This document shows positions 42,359-51,020 of a DNA stretch of 64,000 nucleotides, one piece after another. The DNA lies in assembly GCA_047639315.1 (NCBI GenBank), contig JBLINQ010000004.1, forward strand, positions 1 to 64,000, given 5' to 3'. Numbering within the stretch: the first letter of the stretch is position 1; the number at the start of each line of letters is the position of its first letter. The stretch comes from S139-23 sp047639315. GTDB taxonomy: Bacteria > Planctomycetota > GCA-002687715 > DRQF01. The notes beneath the pieces are model-generated. The model was not told where the DNA came from, searched no databases, and saw nothing but the letters and a program-made list of their open reading frames with translations. Position numbers and translations under genes: made by a program.

Positions 42359-44737
42359 ATGTCATACAAAAAAACAGCATTCACCTTTCTTGTCCTCATC
42401 ATCTCAACTTTGAGTTTTGCTCAGGGCATAACCGGTCTACAACGACGTCCAGCGCCTGACCTACGGCATCCCCATGGTAGGCGCCCCCACATTCGTTCTG
42501 TCCAGGTTCAAAGCCACCATGTCAACGTCGCGATTCAGTCTGGCGTGGCCGTCACCAAGGTGACTCAGGTCTTCCACAATCCCAACGGGTTCATGTTGGA
42601 AGGCTCCTATCTCTTTCCCGTCCCCGACCGAGCGTCCATCACTGAATTCACCATGGTGATGAACGGCAAGGAAATCCGTGGGGAGGTTCTTGAGAAGGAC
42701 AAGGCGAGGCGAATCTACGAAGGGATCGTGAGATCCATGCGCGACCCGGCACTCTTGGAGTATGTCGGTCGCGATCTATTCAAAGCCAGTGTGTTCCCCA
42801 TTCCAGCAAGAGGGGAAGTGAAAGTCTCATTGACCTACGTTCAAGAGCTTCAAAAAGAAGGTGGTGTTGTTGAATACCGCTATCCCCTTAAGACGCAGGC
42901 GTTCAGCAAAGAGGCTGTTGGTGACATCGCAGTCAGCGTCACCATTGACGACCAAGCTCCGATCAAGAGCGTTTTCTCTTCCTCTCATCAACTTGCCAAG
43001 TCGCGTCGCAACGAAAATTCTGTGGCAGTCTCGTTTGAAGGCAAGAAGGTCTTGGCGTCTCATGATTTTCATCTGTTCTATACCTTGAGCAAGAGCGACG
43101 TTGGCCTGCATTTGCTGAGCGAGAACACCGCAGCGAATGGTGGGTTTTTCATGATGAAGTTGACACCAAAGATCGATTTCAAGCCGGAGGAAGTGGTGGC
43201 TCGCGAGATCATCTTCGTCGTGGACACTTCCGGTTCGATGAATGACGACGACAAAATCGAACAAGCAAAGAGTGCTCTGGTTTATGGCTTAAGAACTCTA
43301 AGGCCAACAGATCGATTCAATATCGTGACCTTCTCTACCGAAGCTCGCACTTGGGCCAGCAAGATGGTTGATGCCGAGAAGACGGCGGTCGCCGAAGCCA
43401 TCACGTGGGTCAAGAAAATCAAAGCAACTGGCGGAACAAACATCGACGAAGCGCTGACGACGGCACTTTCGAGTTTGACCCAAGGTGATCGCTTGCCGAT
43501 GGTTGTTTTCTTGACCGATGGGAAGCCGACGGTCGGCGAGACGAACGAGAAAACGATCATTGCCCACGCTGCGAAAGCCAACAAAAGCAAAGCACGGGTT
43601 TTCGTTTTTGGGGTCGGCTATGACGTCAACGCACGATTGCTCGATATCATTGCCGAAGATGGCCATGGCGCTCGTGACTATGTCACAACCAGCGGCAACC
43701 TCGAATTGGCCCTCTCTGGCTTCTTCGACAAAGTCGCTTTCCCGGTCCTGACAGACGTGGAGATCGTTGTTGAAGGCGTCAAGATCGAGCAGGTCTATCC
43801 GAAGAATATAGGCGACCTCTTCAAGGGCAGCGAGTTGACCCTCTTGGGCAAGTACCAAAAGCCAGGAAACGCTGTCATTCGACTGCGTGGCAAGCTTGGC
43901 AAAGGTTCTAAGGAATACACGTTTGAACAGAAGTTCAGCGACAAGAAGACCGGTAAAGACTTTATCTCTGTGCTCTGGGCCAAGCGGAAAGTCGGCTATC
44001 TCTGGGATCAGATTCGCCTGAAGGGCGAGAACAAGGAATTGAAAGACGAGATCGTCAGGCTTGGCAAGACCTTCGCCATTGCCACGCCTTATACATCGAT
44101 TCTTGTTCAAGAAGATGGAGTCGTCGTCACCGACTCGCGTCTTCGTGGCGAGAATTGGGATAATCTTGATACGGGTGGTGTCAAGCGCAAGAAGCGCTCG
44201 ACAATTACTGCTGGCTTGCCCGTGACTAATCCCGGGGCGCCAGGGGGAGGAGGTTCCCTCGGAGCCGTAGCTGGTGGCAAGACAGGCGGTCGTCGTCCTG
44301 GACGTGTTGGCTCCGGTGAGGGACGTACCCCAGCGAATTCCCCAGGACCGGGTGGCGCCTCAGGTCCTGTCCCAAGAAGACGTCAAGCTGTAGAGAGAAG
44401 CTTGAAAGCCAAGGAAATGCGCGAAGAACTCAGCCGATCGAAGCCTCAAGATGCCAGTAAGCTGAGTCGTATTAGGGTTGAAGGCCGAAGTTTCACCTTG
44501 GTCGACAAAGTGTGGCTGGATGACGGCCTCATCAAAGATGAGAAGACCCGCAGTAAGGCAATGCACGTTGAGCCTTGGTCGGAGGCCTATTTCGCCCTCA
44601 TCAAAGCCCATCCGGAGCTCGGCCCCATTATTGCGAAACTGGGTGAGGTGCAATTGAAGGTCGGCAGCGTGGTCTACTTCATTGGGTCGGAGAAGAAGGA
44701 GGCTCCAACTCCGGAGAATTCGATTCCGGTAAAGTAG
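42359..44737 (+). CDS. exported VIT + von Willebrand factor A domain protein
   Basis: 792 residues with signal peptide (cleavage near SFAQG) and a CGGAG ribosome-binding site. The VIT domain covers about residues 50-165 (AVTKVTQVFHNPNGFMLEGS; YEGIVRSMRDPALLEYVGRD). The vWA domain, about 280-450, has an intact MIDAS: DTSGSM at 289-294, later TGGTNID and FLTDGKP. After about residue 610 a Gly/Pro/Arg-rich linker (PGAPGGGGSLG; GGKTGGRRPGRVGSGEGR) precedes a small C-terminal domain (LSRIRVEGRSFTLVDKVWLD). Related proteins are surface adhesion or protease-inhibitor-like proteins, some sorted by sortase; no sorting signal is seen here. A convergent membrane-protein gene overlaps its 3' end. Confidence 0.9.
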   Translation: MSYKKTAFTFLVLIISTLSFAQGITGLQRRPAPDLRHPHGRRPHIRSVQVQSHHVNVAIQSGVAVTKVTQVFHNPNGFMLEGSYLFPVPDRASITEFTMVMNGKEIRGEVLEKDKARRIYEGIVRSMRDPALLEYVGRDLFKASVFPIPARGEVKVSLTYVQELQKEGGVVEYRYPLKTQAFSKEAVGDIAVSVTIDDQAPIKSVFSSSHQLAKSRRNENSVAVSFEGKKVLASHDFHLFYTLSKSDVGLHLLSENTAANGGFFMMKLTPKIDFKPEEVVAREIIFVVDTSGSMNDDDKIEQAKSALVYGLRTLRPTDRFNIVTFSTEARTWASKMVDAEKTAVAEAITWVKKIKATGGTNIDEALTTALSSLTQGDRLPMVVFLTDGKPTVGETNEKTIIAHAAKANKSKARVFVFGVGYDVNARLLDIIAEDGHGARDYVTTSGNLELALSGFFDKVAFPVLTDVEIVVEGVKIEQVYPKNIGDLFKGSELTLLGKYQKPGNAVIRLRGKLGKGSKEYTFEQKFSDKKTGKDFISVLWAKRKVGYLWDQIRLKGENKELKDEIVRLGKTFAIATPYTSILVQEDGVVVTDSRLRGENWDNLDTGGVKRKKRSTITAGLPVTNPGAPGGGGSLGAVAGGKTGGRRPGRVGSGEGRTPANSPGPGGASGPVPRRRQAVERSLKAKEMREELSRSKPQDASKLSRIRVEGRSFTLVDKVWLDDGLIKDEKTRSKAMHVEPWSEAYFALIKAHPELGPIIAKLGEVQLKVGSVVYFIGSEKKEAPTPENSIPVK

Positions 44738-45116
44738 CCCCCGAGTCTTTCTCCGGGTCTTCCACTGCTAATTCCGCCGACGCCTTTTGGGGTGTCGGCG
44801 TTTTTTTTGCCTGCAGGGCTTCCGCTTCCAGGCGGAGTCGAAGACGTTCAGAGAACTCGAGGTCGTTCTGCTGGGGCAGGCGATTATAGGAGCGAGCGGC
44901 CCGAGAAACGTAGTAGATGAGTAAGGCCAAAGGCAGCCAAATAGCGAGGTGACCGACCCAACCCCGGCCCGCGCTGGTAGTCATCATTTTGAGGATCGCT
45001 CCTGCGCCAACGCAAAAGACAAAGAAGACAACCACAATAACGACGGTTCCTGTGCCACTGCGATTTTCATAGAAAACTCGTAAGTCCTTTGTTTTATTTT
45101 CTTTATGTTCTTTCAT
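44679..45116 (-). CDS. small inner-membrane protein, unknown function
   Basis: 145 residues with two hydrophobic helices: residues about 23-44 (GTVVIVVVFFVFCVGAGAIL) and about 54-72 (GHLAIWLPLALLIYYVS). The N-terminus is charged. The C-terminal 60 residues are polar and Pro/Glu/Ser-rich, encoded across the terminator and the end of the convergent VIT/vWA gene (59-bp overlap). The ribosome-binding site is poor. The two well-formed spans and charge pattern favour a real gene, but the tail overlapping a terminator is unusual. The real stop may be as given, since no earlier stop is present. No family recognised. Confidence 0.55.
   Translation of the reverse strand: MKEHKENKTKDLRVFYENRSGTGTVVIVVVFFVFCVGAGAILKMMTTSAGRGWVGHLAIWLPLALLIYYVSRAARSYNRLPQQNDLEFSERLRLRLEAEALQAKKTPTPQKASAELAVEDPEKDSGATLPESNSPELEPPSSPTQ
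44775..44808 (+). terminator. intrinsic terminator lying inside a convergent gene
   Basis: 10-bp stem CGCCGACGCC / GGTGTCGGCG (one G-T pair), loop TTTTGG, then eight T residues, 37 bases after the VIT/vWA stop. The element is also in-frame coding sequence of the minus-strand membrane-protein gene. Confidence 0.88.
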
Positions 45117-45238
45117 TCGACTCAGAATTTGACGCGTGATGCGCCTTTTTTCCGTCCTTCCCGCTGCCTACAATACGGTGCGTTCGTTGACTGGCATTAT
45201 GCCACGAAAGCACTCAAATCGAAGGAACACTCCATCTC

Positions 45239-46900
45239 ATGAATCTGACGATGATTCCTCAGAAATTTGCTGCGACTACTTTAGTCATTTTGGCGGGATT
45301 CTTGGTTCTTTTGCCGACTCTTTCGGCCCAAACCGATGACTCACCCACCGCATGCGTCGGCGCCGATATGGACGACCTGCGGGCAGCGATGAAGGCAGAT
45401 CCTTCCAACATCGGAATTCGCATGCGCGTCGTCCGCTTGATTCTGGAAGAAATGCCTCAAACTGACAACCGTCGCCGTCGCAAGGCGATGCTTGAAGAGC
45501 TTGAGGCTCAACTCGCGGAGATCAAGAAACTCGGTCCCGAGTTCACTTATGTCTACCGGGTGCTGGCTCGCCAACACGAACGGAAGAAGGAATTCGAGAA
45601 GGTCGTCGAGGTTCTCGAGGACTACAGCAAGATCGCCGACCTCGACTACGACATGCGCAACACCAAAGTGCGGGCGTTGTTGAGAATGGGAGACAGCAAG
45701 GAAAACCCTCTTCCCGAGAAGACCCAGGAAGCCGCTGACTACGTGGCAAATTGGTTTTCTTCAGGTACGGCTCCGGTCTTTGCCGAGACCTTGGCAGCCA
45801 CTCAGACGTGGATGATTGACCCAGGCTTCCGCAAGGCACTCATTGGCTGCTATGCCAAGATGTACAAGGCGACACCGAAGAACATCAACCTGATCATTAG
45901 CTACGCCAGTGCCCTCTATGTTGCAGGGCGCTACGAGTCGGCATGGAAAGTCATGCGGGATGCCGAGAAGATTGGTCTTTGTGACGATGTCATGGGTGGC
46001 CGGCATCCTCTGATCCTCTTCTTGGAATGGCGTTGCCCCGAGGACCAAGATACTGCTGCCTTCGGCGGTCTTGATCTCGATGAGCTCCGTACAAGATCCA
46101 CAGCCGATGCTGGCGATCTGTCTTTGACTTACCGACTGGCTGTGCGCCTCAAGGCGAAAGCCTACACCGGGGAGCGTATCGTCTCTAATATGAAAAAGGG
46201 CATCGCTGACCTGGAAACGGAACTTGATGACGCGATAGGCGCAGATAGTGCCAAGCGCAAAGAAGCGATTCGCACCAAGATCAGCCGTATCAAGGAGTCA
46301 GTGACTAAGATCACAGGTCAAGTCGCCGAATCCTACAAAGAAGCATTGCCGTTGGCGTTGAAAGTGCGGGAGTCTAACGGACAGATTGACTCGGTTGCTT
46401 TGTTGCTCGCCGACATCAACAACAAGCTTGGCGACATGGACAGTTCGATTCGCTATATCAAAGAGAGCATTAAGCGAGTTCCATTCTTTGTACCTTTGCG
46501 TGACAAGTTGGCCGGAATCTATGCTGAGAAGAAAGCATGGAAAGAAGCTGCAGAAGCTTTGGTGGGTTCTTGCCGCCTCGTGCCATGCCAAGCCGAGATT
46601 TGGGATGACGAAGACGATACGAAGCTCCCAGTCGTCTCATCAGGCCGTGAGAAACTGATCGTTGCCATGGCGCAAGACCCGAAGGCTCGTGGCGAATTGA
46701 CCAAGGCTTTTGAAGCCGCAGTCGCTAAGGATCCTCGCAACCCGAATCTTCAGTGCTTCACATCGATGGCTTATTTCTTCGCTGGAAACAAATCGAAGGC
46801 GGCGGAATGGATGCGCAAAGCGGAGTCGCTTGGAGTTTGTGGGCGAGCCGGAAGCGAGCACACGCTGGCCACGTTCATCTACACGCGCGAGAACTGGTAA
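45239..46900 (+). CDS. secreted TPR-like protein with internal duplication
   Basis: 553 residues, signal peptide with cleavage near LSAQT; a second in-frame ATG four codons later is an alternative. The mature protein looks like two copies of a helical module. Copy 1 starts MDDLRAAMKADPSNIGIRM (residue 44) and ends WKVMRDAEKIGLC (from 236). Copy 2 starts LDELRTRSTADAGDLSLTY (about 280) and ends WMRKAESLGVC (from 524). Each copy ends with the pattern W-x-(x)-M-R-x-A-E-x-x-G-x-C, followed by a Gly-x(1-3)-H segment. TPR-like pairs occur between (VYRVLARQHERKKEFEKVVE; ALLLADINNKLGDMDSSIRY). Function unknown; a protein-interaction scaffold outside the inner membrane is likely. Confidence 0.8.
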   Translation: MNLTMIPQKFAATTLVILAGFLVLLPTLSAQTDDSPTACVGADMDDLRAAMKADPSNIGIRMRVVRLILEEMPQTDNRRRRKAMLEELEAQLAEIKKLGPEFTYVYRVLARQHERKKEFEKVVEVLEDYSKIADLDYDMRNTKVRALLRMGDSKENPLPEKTQEAADYVANWFSSGTAPVFAETLAATQTWMIDPGFRKALIGCYAKMYKATPKNINLIISYASALYVAGRYESAWKVMRDAEKIGLCDDVMGGRHPLILFLEWRCPEDQDTAAFGGLDLDELRTRSTADAGDLSLTYRLAVRLKAKAYTGERIVSNMKKGIADLETELDDAIGADSAKRKEAIRTKISRIKESVTKITGQVAESYKEALPLALKVRESNGQIDSVALLLADINNKLGDMDSSIRYIKESIKRVPFFVPLRDKLAGIYAEKKAWKEAAEALVGSCRLVPCQAEIWDDEDDTKLPVVSSGREKLIVAMAQDPKARGELTKAFEAAVAKDPRNPNLQCFTSMAYFFAGNKSKAAEWMRKAESLGVCGRAGSEHTLATFIYTRENW

Positions 46901-46953
46901 GAACCAACATTCTTGTTCGGGTTGGGCTTGCTGATAGAATGGAAAAGTGATGG

Positions 46954-46990
46954 CGGGGCGCCGATAGCGGCGTTCCCCGATCTCTTTTCC
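46954..46990 (+). terminator. terminator-like hairpin between the TPR gene and DAHP synthase
   Basis: Stem CGGGG-GCCG / CGGC-CCCCG (46954-46979) with an unpaired C on the 5' side, an unpaired GTT on the 3' side and loop ATAG. It is followed by the T-rich ATCTCTTTTCCTTT. It lies within the upstream extension of the DAHP synthase frame, which supports the later start chosen for that gene. Confidence 0.45.
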
Positions 46991-47038
46991 TTTCAATCAC
47001 TTAAGGGACCGTGCCTGTCTCGGTACGCAGATAGCCCC

Positions 47039-48079
47039 ATGATCGTGGCGATAACCAAAAATCTGGGTACCGACGTTGCCGACCAGCTCATTGAGGCCGT
47101 TGGCACTCAGGGAATGCTGGAGAATGTCGCCCTTCGTGGTGACGGATGCTACGTCGTCAGCTTCCAGGGCGGAGAAGCTCTGGCCGAATCCCTATCCAAA
47201 AATCCTCTCGTCGAGCGCGTTCACAGCATATCTGGCCCATGGGGTCTCGTTGCCCGTGAGTCGTCTGAGGCCAAAATCGTTCAGGTCGGGCCGGGACTGA
47301 GTTTCGGTGGTACTCAACTTCCTGTGATCGCTGGCCCATGCAGCGTTGAAAACGACCAAATCCTCTCGCAAATCGCTGAGAGCATCAAAAAGTCGGGTGC
47401 TACGGGCCTTCGGGGCGGGGCATTCAAGCCTCGAACCTCTCCTTATGCATTTCAGGGTTTAGGCGATCCTGGCTTAGTGATGTTGGCCAAGGCCAGGCGG
47501 GCGTTCGGTTTGCCTGTGGTCACGGAAGTCATGGGCCCTGACGAGGTCGATCGGGTCGCTGAACATTCAGACATGCTTCAGATCGGATCCCGCAATATCC
47601 AGAATTTCAGGCTCTTAGAAGCCGTCGGACGCACCAATACACCGGTTCTTCTCAAACGCGGCATGATGTCGACTCTTGACGAATTCCTTGGCGCGGCTGA
47701 ATACATTTACATGCGAGGCAATGAGAATATCGTGCTCTGCGAGCGCGGCATTCGCAGCTTTGAGCCCCGGATGCGGAACACGCTCGATTTAGGGTCTGTG
47801 GCCCTCTTGAAGCAGCTGACCCATTTGCCCGTGATTGTCGACCCAAGCCACGGGACGGGGCTTTCTGAGCTCGTCGGACCCATGGCTCGTGCTGCTGTTG
47901 CTGTGGGTGCGGATGGACTGATGATGGAAGTCCATCCTCGGCCTGAATTGGCCAAGTCGGATGGCCGTCAAACTCTCGATTTTGTGGAATTTGACGAGCT
48001 CATGCAGGAGCTGGAACCCATTGCCAAGGCGATGGGGCGGTGCATTCGGGCGCCGAAGGCTGCCAGCGCTCAGGCCTAA
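47039..48079 (+). CDS. aroF: 3-deoxy-7-phosphoheptulonate (DAHP) synthase, AroF/Thermotoga type
   Basis: 346 residues from the ATG giving the usual N-terminal ferredoxin-like domain (MIVAITKNLGTDVADQLIEA); the frame is open further upstream but across a terminator-like hairpin. The catalytic barrel has VIAGPCSVE, LRGGAFKPRTSPYAFQGLG, GSRNIQNF, LLKRGM and VDPSHGTG, and ends with MEVHPRPE. It condenses phosphoenolpyruvate with erythrose 4-phosphate, the first step of the shikimate pathway. The N-terminal domain is the regulatory ACT-like part in this subtype. The gene is single, followed by a bidirectional terminator and a convergent tRNA-Met. Confidence 0.96.
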   Translation: MIVAITKNLGTDVADQLIEAVGTQGMLENVALRGDGCYVVSFQGGEALAESLSKNPLVERVHSISGPWGLVARESSEAKIVQVGPGLSFGGTQLPVIAGPCSVENDQILSQIAESIKKSGATGLRGGAFKPRTSPYAFQGLGDPGLVMLAKARRAFGLPVVTEVMGPDEVDRVAEHSDMLQIGSRNIQNFRLLEAVGRTNTPVLLKRGMMSTLDEFLGAAEYIYMRGNENIVLCERGIRSFEPRMRNTLDLGSVALLKQLTHLPVIVDPSHGTGLSELVGPMARAAVAVGADGLMMEVHPRPELAKSDGRQTLDFVEFDELMQELEPIAKAMGRCIRAPKAASAQA

Positions 48080-48106
48080 ATCTCGCGAAAATTCAGAGCA
48101 AAAAAA

Positions 48107-48133
48107 AACCCGGTCACATGGACCGGGTTTTTT
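48107..48133. terminator. bidirectional terminator between aroF and tRNA-Met
   Basis: 9-bp stem AACCCGGTC / GACCGGGTT, loop ACATG. T-runs follow on the plus strand and, reading the other way, on the minus strand (the A-run at 48100-48108), so it can end both the aroF and the tRNA-Met transcripts. Confidence 0.88.
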
Positions 48134-48136
48134 CAG

Positions 48137-48211
48137 TAGCGGCGACTGGACTTGAACCAGTGACCTGAGGCTTATGAATCCTCCGCTCTAACCGGGCTGA
48201 GCTACGCCGCC
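48137..48211 (-). tRNA. tRNA-Met (CAT anticodon)
   Basis: 75-base cloverleaf on the minus strand. Acceptor GGCGGCG / CGCCGCT (G-T at the terminal pair), discriminator A, D stem GCTC/GAGC, anticodon arm GAGGA-TTCATAA-GCCTC, T arm ACTGG-TTCAAGT-CCAGT. The anticodon is CAT. The anticodon stem has an A-G mismatch next to the loop. The absence of a C-A first pair and of three G-C pairs in the anticodon stem argues against initiator tRNA. A tRNA-Ile with lysidine-modified CAT cannot be fully excluded. No CCA is encoded. Confidence 0.93.
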
Positions 48212-48255
48212 TAATGTCATTCCCGCGAAGAAGCCGCCTTCTTTTCAGGAGATGC

Positions 48256-48284
48256 AAGATATTTCCGCGAGCGGCCATCTTCAA
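48256..48284 (-). promoter_or_regulatory. candidate promoter of tRNA-Met
   Basis: On the minus strand: TTGAAG (48284-48279), 17-base spacer, TATCTT (48261-48256), 44 bases before the tRNA 5' end. Confidence 0.45.
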
Positions 48285-48299
48285 CCCGAAATCGACAGT

Positions 48300-48506
48300 T
48301 CTTGGCTTTCCACAAATTCCGGACGCCTTACTGCGAAACCGGGGGTATCTTTGAGGGCCTGAAAAACTTGGATACCAAACTGCGGCTGTGGCCTGTTCCC
48401 GCCTTGTGCGGGTATACAACCCACCTCTTCCAACTACGCCTGAAACTGGTCGTAGCCGTCTTGGTAGGACGGACCAACAACCTCCCGTTGGTCCGTCTTT
48501 TTTTTT
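48300..48506 (+). ncRNA. candidate non-coding RNA with own terminator
   Basis: Between tRNA-Met and the LonB-like gene (48212-48602) nothing protein-like is found. The plus strand carries a series of local hairpins: GGTATC/GATACC (48344-48376), CCCGC/GCGGG with loop CTTGT (48398-48412) and CTACGCC/GG.CGTAG (48434-48455). It ends in a very strong intrinsic terminator (48468-48506). No plus-strand gene lies downstream, so the terminator must serve an RNA made here. The 5' end is a guess; no convincing promoter was found. Size would suit 6S RNA, but I could not draw the closed 6S structure, and signatures of SRP RNA, tmRNA and RNase P RNA are absent. Confidence 0.45.
48468..48506 (+). terminator. 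strong intrinsic terminator with competing upstream hairpin
   Basis: 11-bp perfect stem GACGGACCAAC / GTTGGTCCGTC (48468-48478 with 48487-48497), 8-base loop, nine T residues. CCGTC at 48456-48460 can pair with the first five bases of the terminator arm (GACGG), which would be a mutually exclusive fold. Confidence 0.92.
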
Positions 48507-48602
48507 ATCTCATGAATCGGGCGCCCTGGGACCCACAACAAAGAAGAACATCTTCTGTTCGCGGGCTGAAAGCGTCGGTAAGACGGGCTGCCAAGATCCG
48601 CC

Positions 48603-51020
48603 TTAGCCGTCGCCACCCATCTTATGGAAGCGTTCCAGGGCTGCCTGAATCTCTCCATTGACGCTTCCTGTTGGCCAAGCACCCGTCCGAGTTCTGTTTC
48701 CGGCCTGGAATCCGGTGAAGATCTCCAATCCTTCGTCAATTGAGCTGATCGGGTAAACATGGAATTGACCTTGATCGATGGCTTCTCGAGCCCTCCTGGA
48801 GAGCATCAGATCAGACAAATTGGCCTGGGGCATGACGATACCCTGGGTGCCGGTCAGCCCTCGTCGATGACAAACATCGAAGAAGCCTTCGATCTTCTCA
48901 TTGATGCCGCCTACAGGTTGGATGTTGCCAAATTGGTCAACCGAACCTGTGCATGCCAAGTCCTGGCGCAACGGAATGTCAGCCAAGGTCGACAGCAGCA
49001 GAAATAGCTCAGTTGATGAGGCGCTATCGCCATCGATGTATCCATAGGATTGCTCGATGCAGATGCTGGCACCAAAGGTGAGAGGGAAATCTTGGCCATA
49101 GCGACCGTTCATGAAACCCTGAATGATCATCGAGCCCTTGTCGTAACTCGAACCTGACAAGTCGGCTTCCCGTTCGAGGTCGACGAGACCATTTTTTCCG
49201 GCTGATGTACGGCAACTGATGCGGGCAACTGTGCCAAATGAATACTCGCCGATGCTCATTACCGTCAGGCCGTTGATTTGGCCAACTCTGAATCCATCCG
49301 TCTCCAGAATGATCTCGCCAAAGTCGATTCGCTCCTTGAGCTTATCTTCATAGAGACTGAGTCGCTCGCGAGCATCCATAATCGAGTCTTCAATGTGTTT
49401 CCCTGAAATCACTTTGGCCCCATCTTTTCTGGCGGCAAAGTCTGCCTCGAGCAGAACGTCTGAGAGTTCAGAGAATCGAGTTGATAGACGGCCCCTTCGA
49501 TCGGCTTGCCGCATGCTGAATTGCAGGAACGCTTCGATACCGCTGCGATCCAATTCGGCCAATTCTTCGACGCGGACAATGCGAACCATGGCAATCAAGT
49601 AGCGCCTGAGCGATTCGTCGGTGATTCCAATGGACGTGTCAAAGTCGGCTTTGACCTTGAAGATCTTGGCGAATTCGTGGTCTTTCTCGTGCAATGATTC
49701 GTAGAGCAAATTACTGCCCAACAAGATGACTTTTACATTGAGAGCAATGGGGTCAGGAGTCAGAACTGGCGCACCGCCAGCGCCACCTGATTCTTGAGGT
49801 TGGATCGTCAGCTCTCCTGAGCGGAGTGTCTGCTTGAGCTGCGGCCAGACCGAATTTTCCATCAACATATCGGCGGCAGTGATGATGAGGTAGCCGCCTT
49901 GAGCCCGCAGGAGAGATCCAGGCCGAATACGGCTGAAATCGGTGCCAAAGACGCCCGGTGCCATGGCGACGCGATCTTGGCTGCCAAAGAGGTTCTGGAA
50001 ATTTGGGTGATTCTCAACAACGATAGGGCATCCGGCCCCTTTATTGGCGAGGATGATGTTGACGTCGAACGCGGAGAAGTCTGGGCCGGCCGCTTCCACT
50101 TCGCCACCTTCAGTGTCGCCTTCCCGCCGTTCGAATATCTCAAGGTTATCGAGGAGTGTGTCGCGGATTTGCTCCAACCATTCTTCGGCAGGCTTGCTTG
50201 GAAATTTCTCAAGAATCGTTGATCGAAAACCGCGGATTGCAAGCCGAACGACATGCCGACGTACCTTGCTTACAGTGGCTGAAAGATCACGGCTAATACG
50301 CTGATGCTCCGCCATGAATGTTACTAAGTCAGACTCGAGTTCTTCTGCTTTTGTACTGTGCTTGCGCGCCTCTTCCTCAGTCATTTTTTCTTCGGCGACA
50401 AGGCGGGGGAGTTCTCGCATGTCGACCATGGTTTCGCCCATGAGCAGGACTAACTCTGGAACGACAGTTCCCTCGGCGCTGCTGGCTGCCAATGCGAATC
50501 CTGCTGCACCGATTTTCTCTCTAAAATCCGTAGTCAGTTTCTGTCCGATGACCTTGAAGCTGATTTCGATGGACTTCATGCGTTCTGCTGTTTCCGGGGA
50601 GTTGATCAGTTGGTCAATCTCATTTCGAAGCAGTCGCAAGGAGTCATGCACGAGGGTTCGGAAGTCGTTCGCTTCTCCGCGAGGGAGCGTAATCAGACGG
50701 GGCCGTTCTGGATCGTCAAAATTGTGGACATAGGCCAAGTCGTCGGCCAACTCACAGCTGGGCTGCATGGACGCCAAGATGCGCTTGACAGTGGACGTAC
50801 GCCCGGTACCGGCAATGCCGCAAACGAAGACGTTATATCCGGGCTTATAAAGCTCTAACCCTAAGCGTAGAGCCTTCAGCGCGCGCTCTTGACCAATGAT
50901 CGCGTCGTCAGGCATCAATTCTGCCGTAGACTCTGGTACAGGAGCGTCATCTGGGAGTCGCCAACAGGCCTGCTCCAGGTCAATCGACTTTGGCTGAATT
51001 CGGCTCTTCTTCAAGGTCAT
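48603..51020 (-). CDS. LonB-like ATP-dependent protease (AAA_32 / Lon C-terminal type)
   Basis: 805 residues. The N-terminal AAA+ part has Walker A GIAGTGRTS (68-76); Arg in place of the usual Lys is typical of the YcbZ/LonB-like group. A long helical insertion and the GxxxTDFSRIRPG-type motif follow. The C-terminal Lon proteolytic domain has catalytic Ser 666 (in DGDSASS) and Lys 709 (in GGINEKIEGF), 43 residues apart, the same spacing as in classical Lon. No membrane spans are seen, so it is probably cytoplasmic. It is transcribed away from the UbiD-family gene. Substrates are unknown; relatives are linked to quality control. Confidence 0.92.
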   Translation of the reverse strand: MTLKKSRIQPKSIDLEQACWRLPDDAPVPESTAELMPDDAIIGQERALKALRLGLELYKPGYNVFVCGIAGTGRTSTVKRILASMQPSCELADDLAYVHNFDDPERPRLITLPRGEANDFRTLVHDSLRLLRNEIDQLINSPETAERMKSIEISFKVIGQKLTTDFREKIGAAGFALAASSAEGTVVPELVLLMGETMVDMRELPRLVAEEKMTEEEARKHSTKAEELESDLVTFMAEHQRISRDLSATVSKVRRHVVRLAIRGFRSTILEKFPSKPAEEWLEQIRDTLLDNLEIFERREGDTEGGEVEAAGPDFSAFDVNIILANKGAGCPIVVENHPNFQNLFGSQDRVAMAPGVFGTDFSRIRPGSLLRAQGGYLIITAADMLMENSVWPQLKQTLRSGELTIQPQESGGAGGAPVLTPDPIALNVKVILLGSNLLYESLHEKDHEFAKIFKVKADFDTSIGITDESLRRYLIAMVRIVRVEELAELDRSGIEAFLQFSMRQADRRGRLSTRFSELSDVLLEADFAARKDGAKVISGKHIEDSIMDARERLSLYEDKLKERIDFGEIILETDGFRVGQINGLTVMSIGEYSFGTVARISCRTSAGKNGLVDLEREADLSGSSYDKGSMIIQGFMNGRYGQDFPLTFGASICIEQSYGYIDGDSASSTELFLLLSTLADIPLRQDLACTGSVDQFGNIQPVGGINEKIEGFFDVCHRRGLTGTQGIVMPQANLSDLMLSRRAREAIDQGQFHVYPISSIDEGLEIFTGFQAGNRTRTGAWPTGSVNGEIQAALERFHKMGGDG

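Noticed and set aside
46913..47038. Upstream extension of DAHP synthase
   Set aside because: The extra 42 codons cover a terminator-like hairpin and do not match the family; the ATG at 47039 gives the usual N-terminus.
48300..48506. SRP RNA, tmRNA or RNase P RNA identity for the candidate ncRNA
   Set aside because: None of the characteristic conserved blocks (SRP GGAAG loop region, tmRNA tRNA-like ends, RNase P GAGGAAAGTCC core) is present.
48302..48661. 119-codon plus-strand frame downstream of tRNA-Met
   Set aside because: Runs across a strong terminator and into the LonB-like gene; composition not protein-like. The region is better explained as an ncRNA or intergenic.
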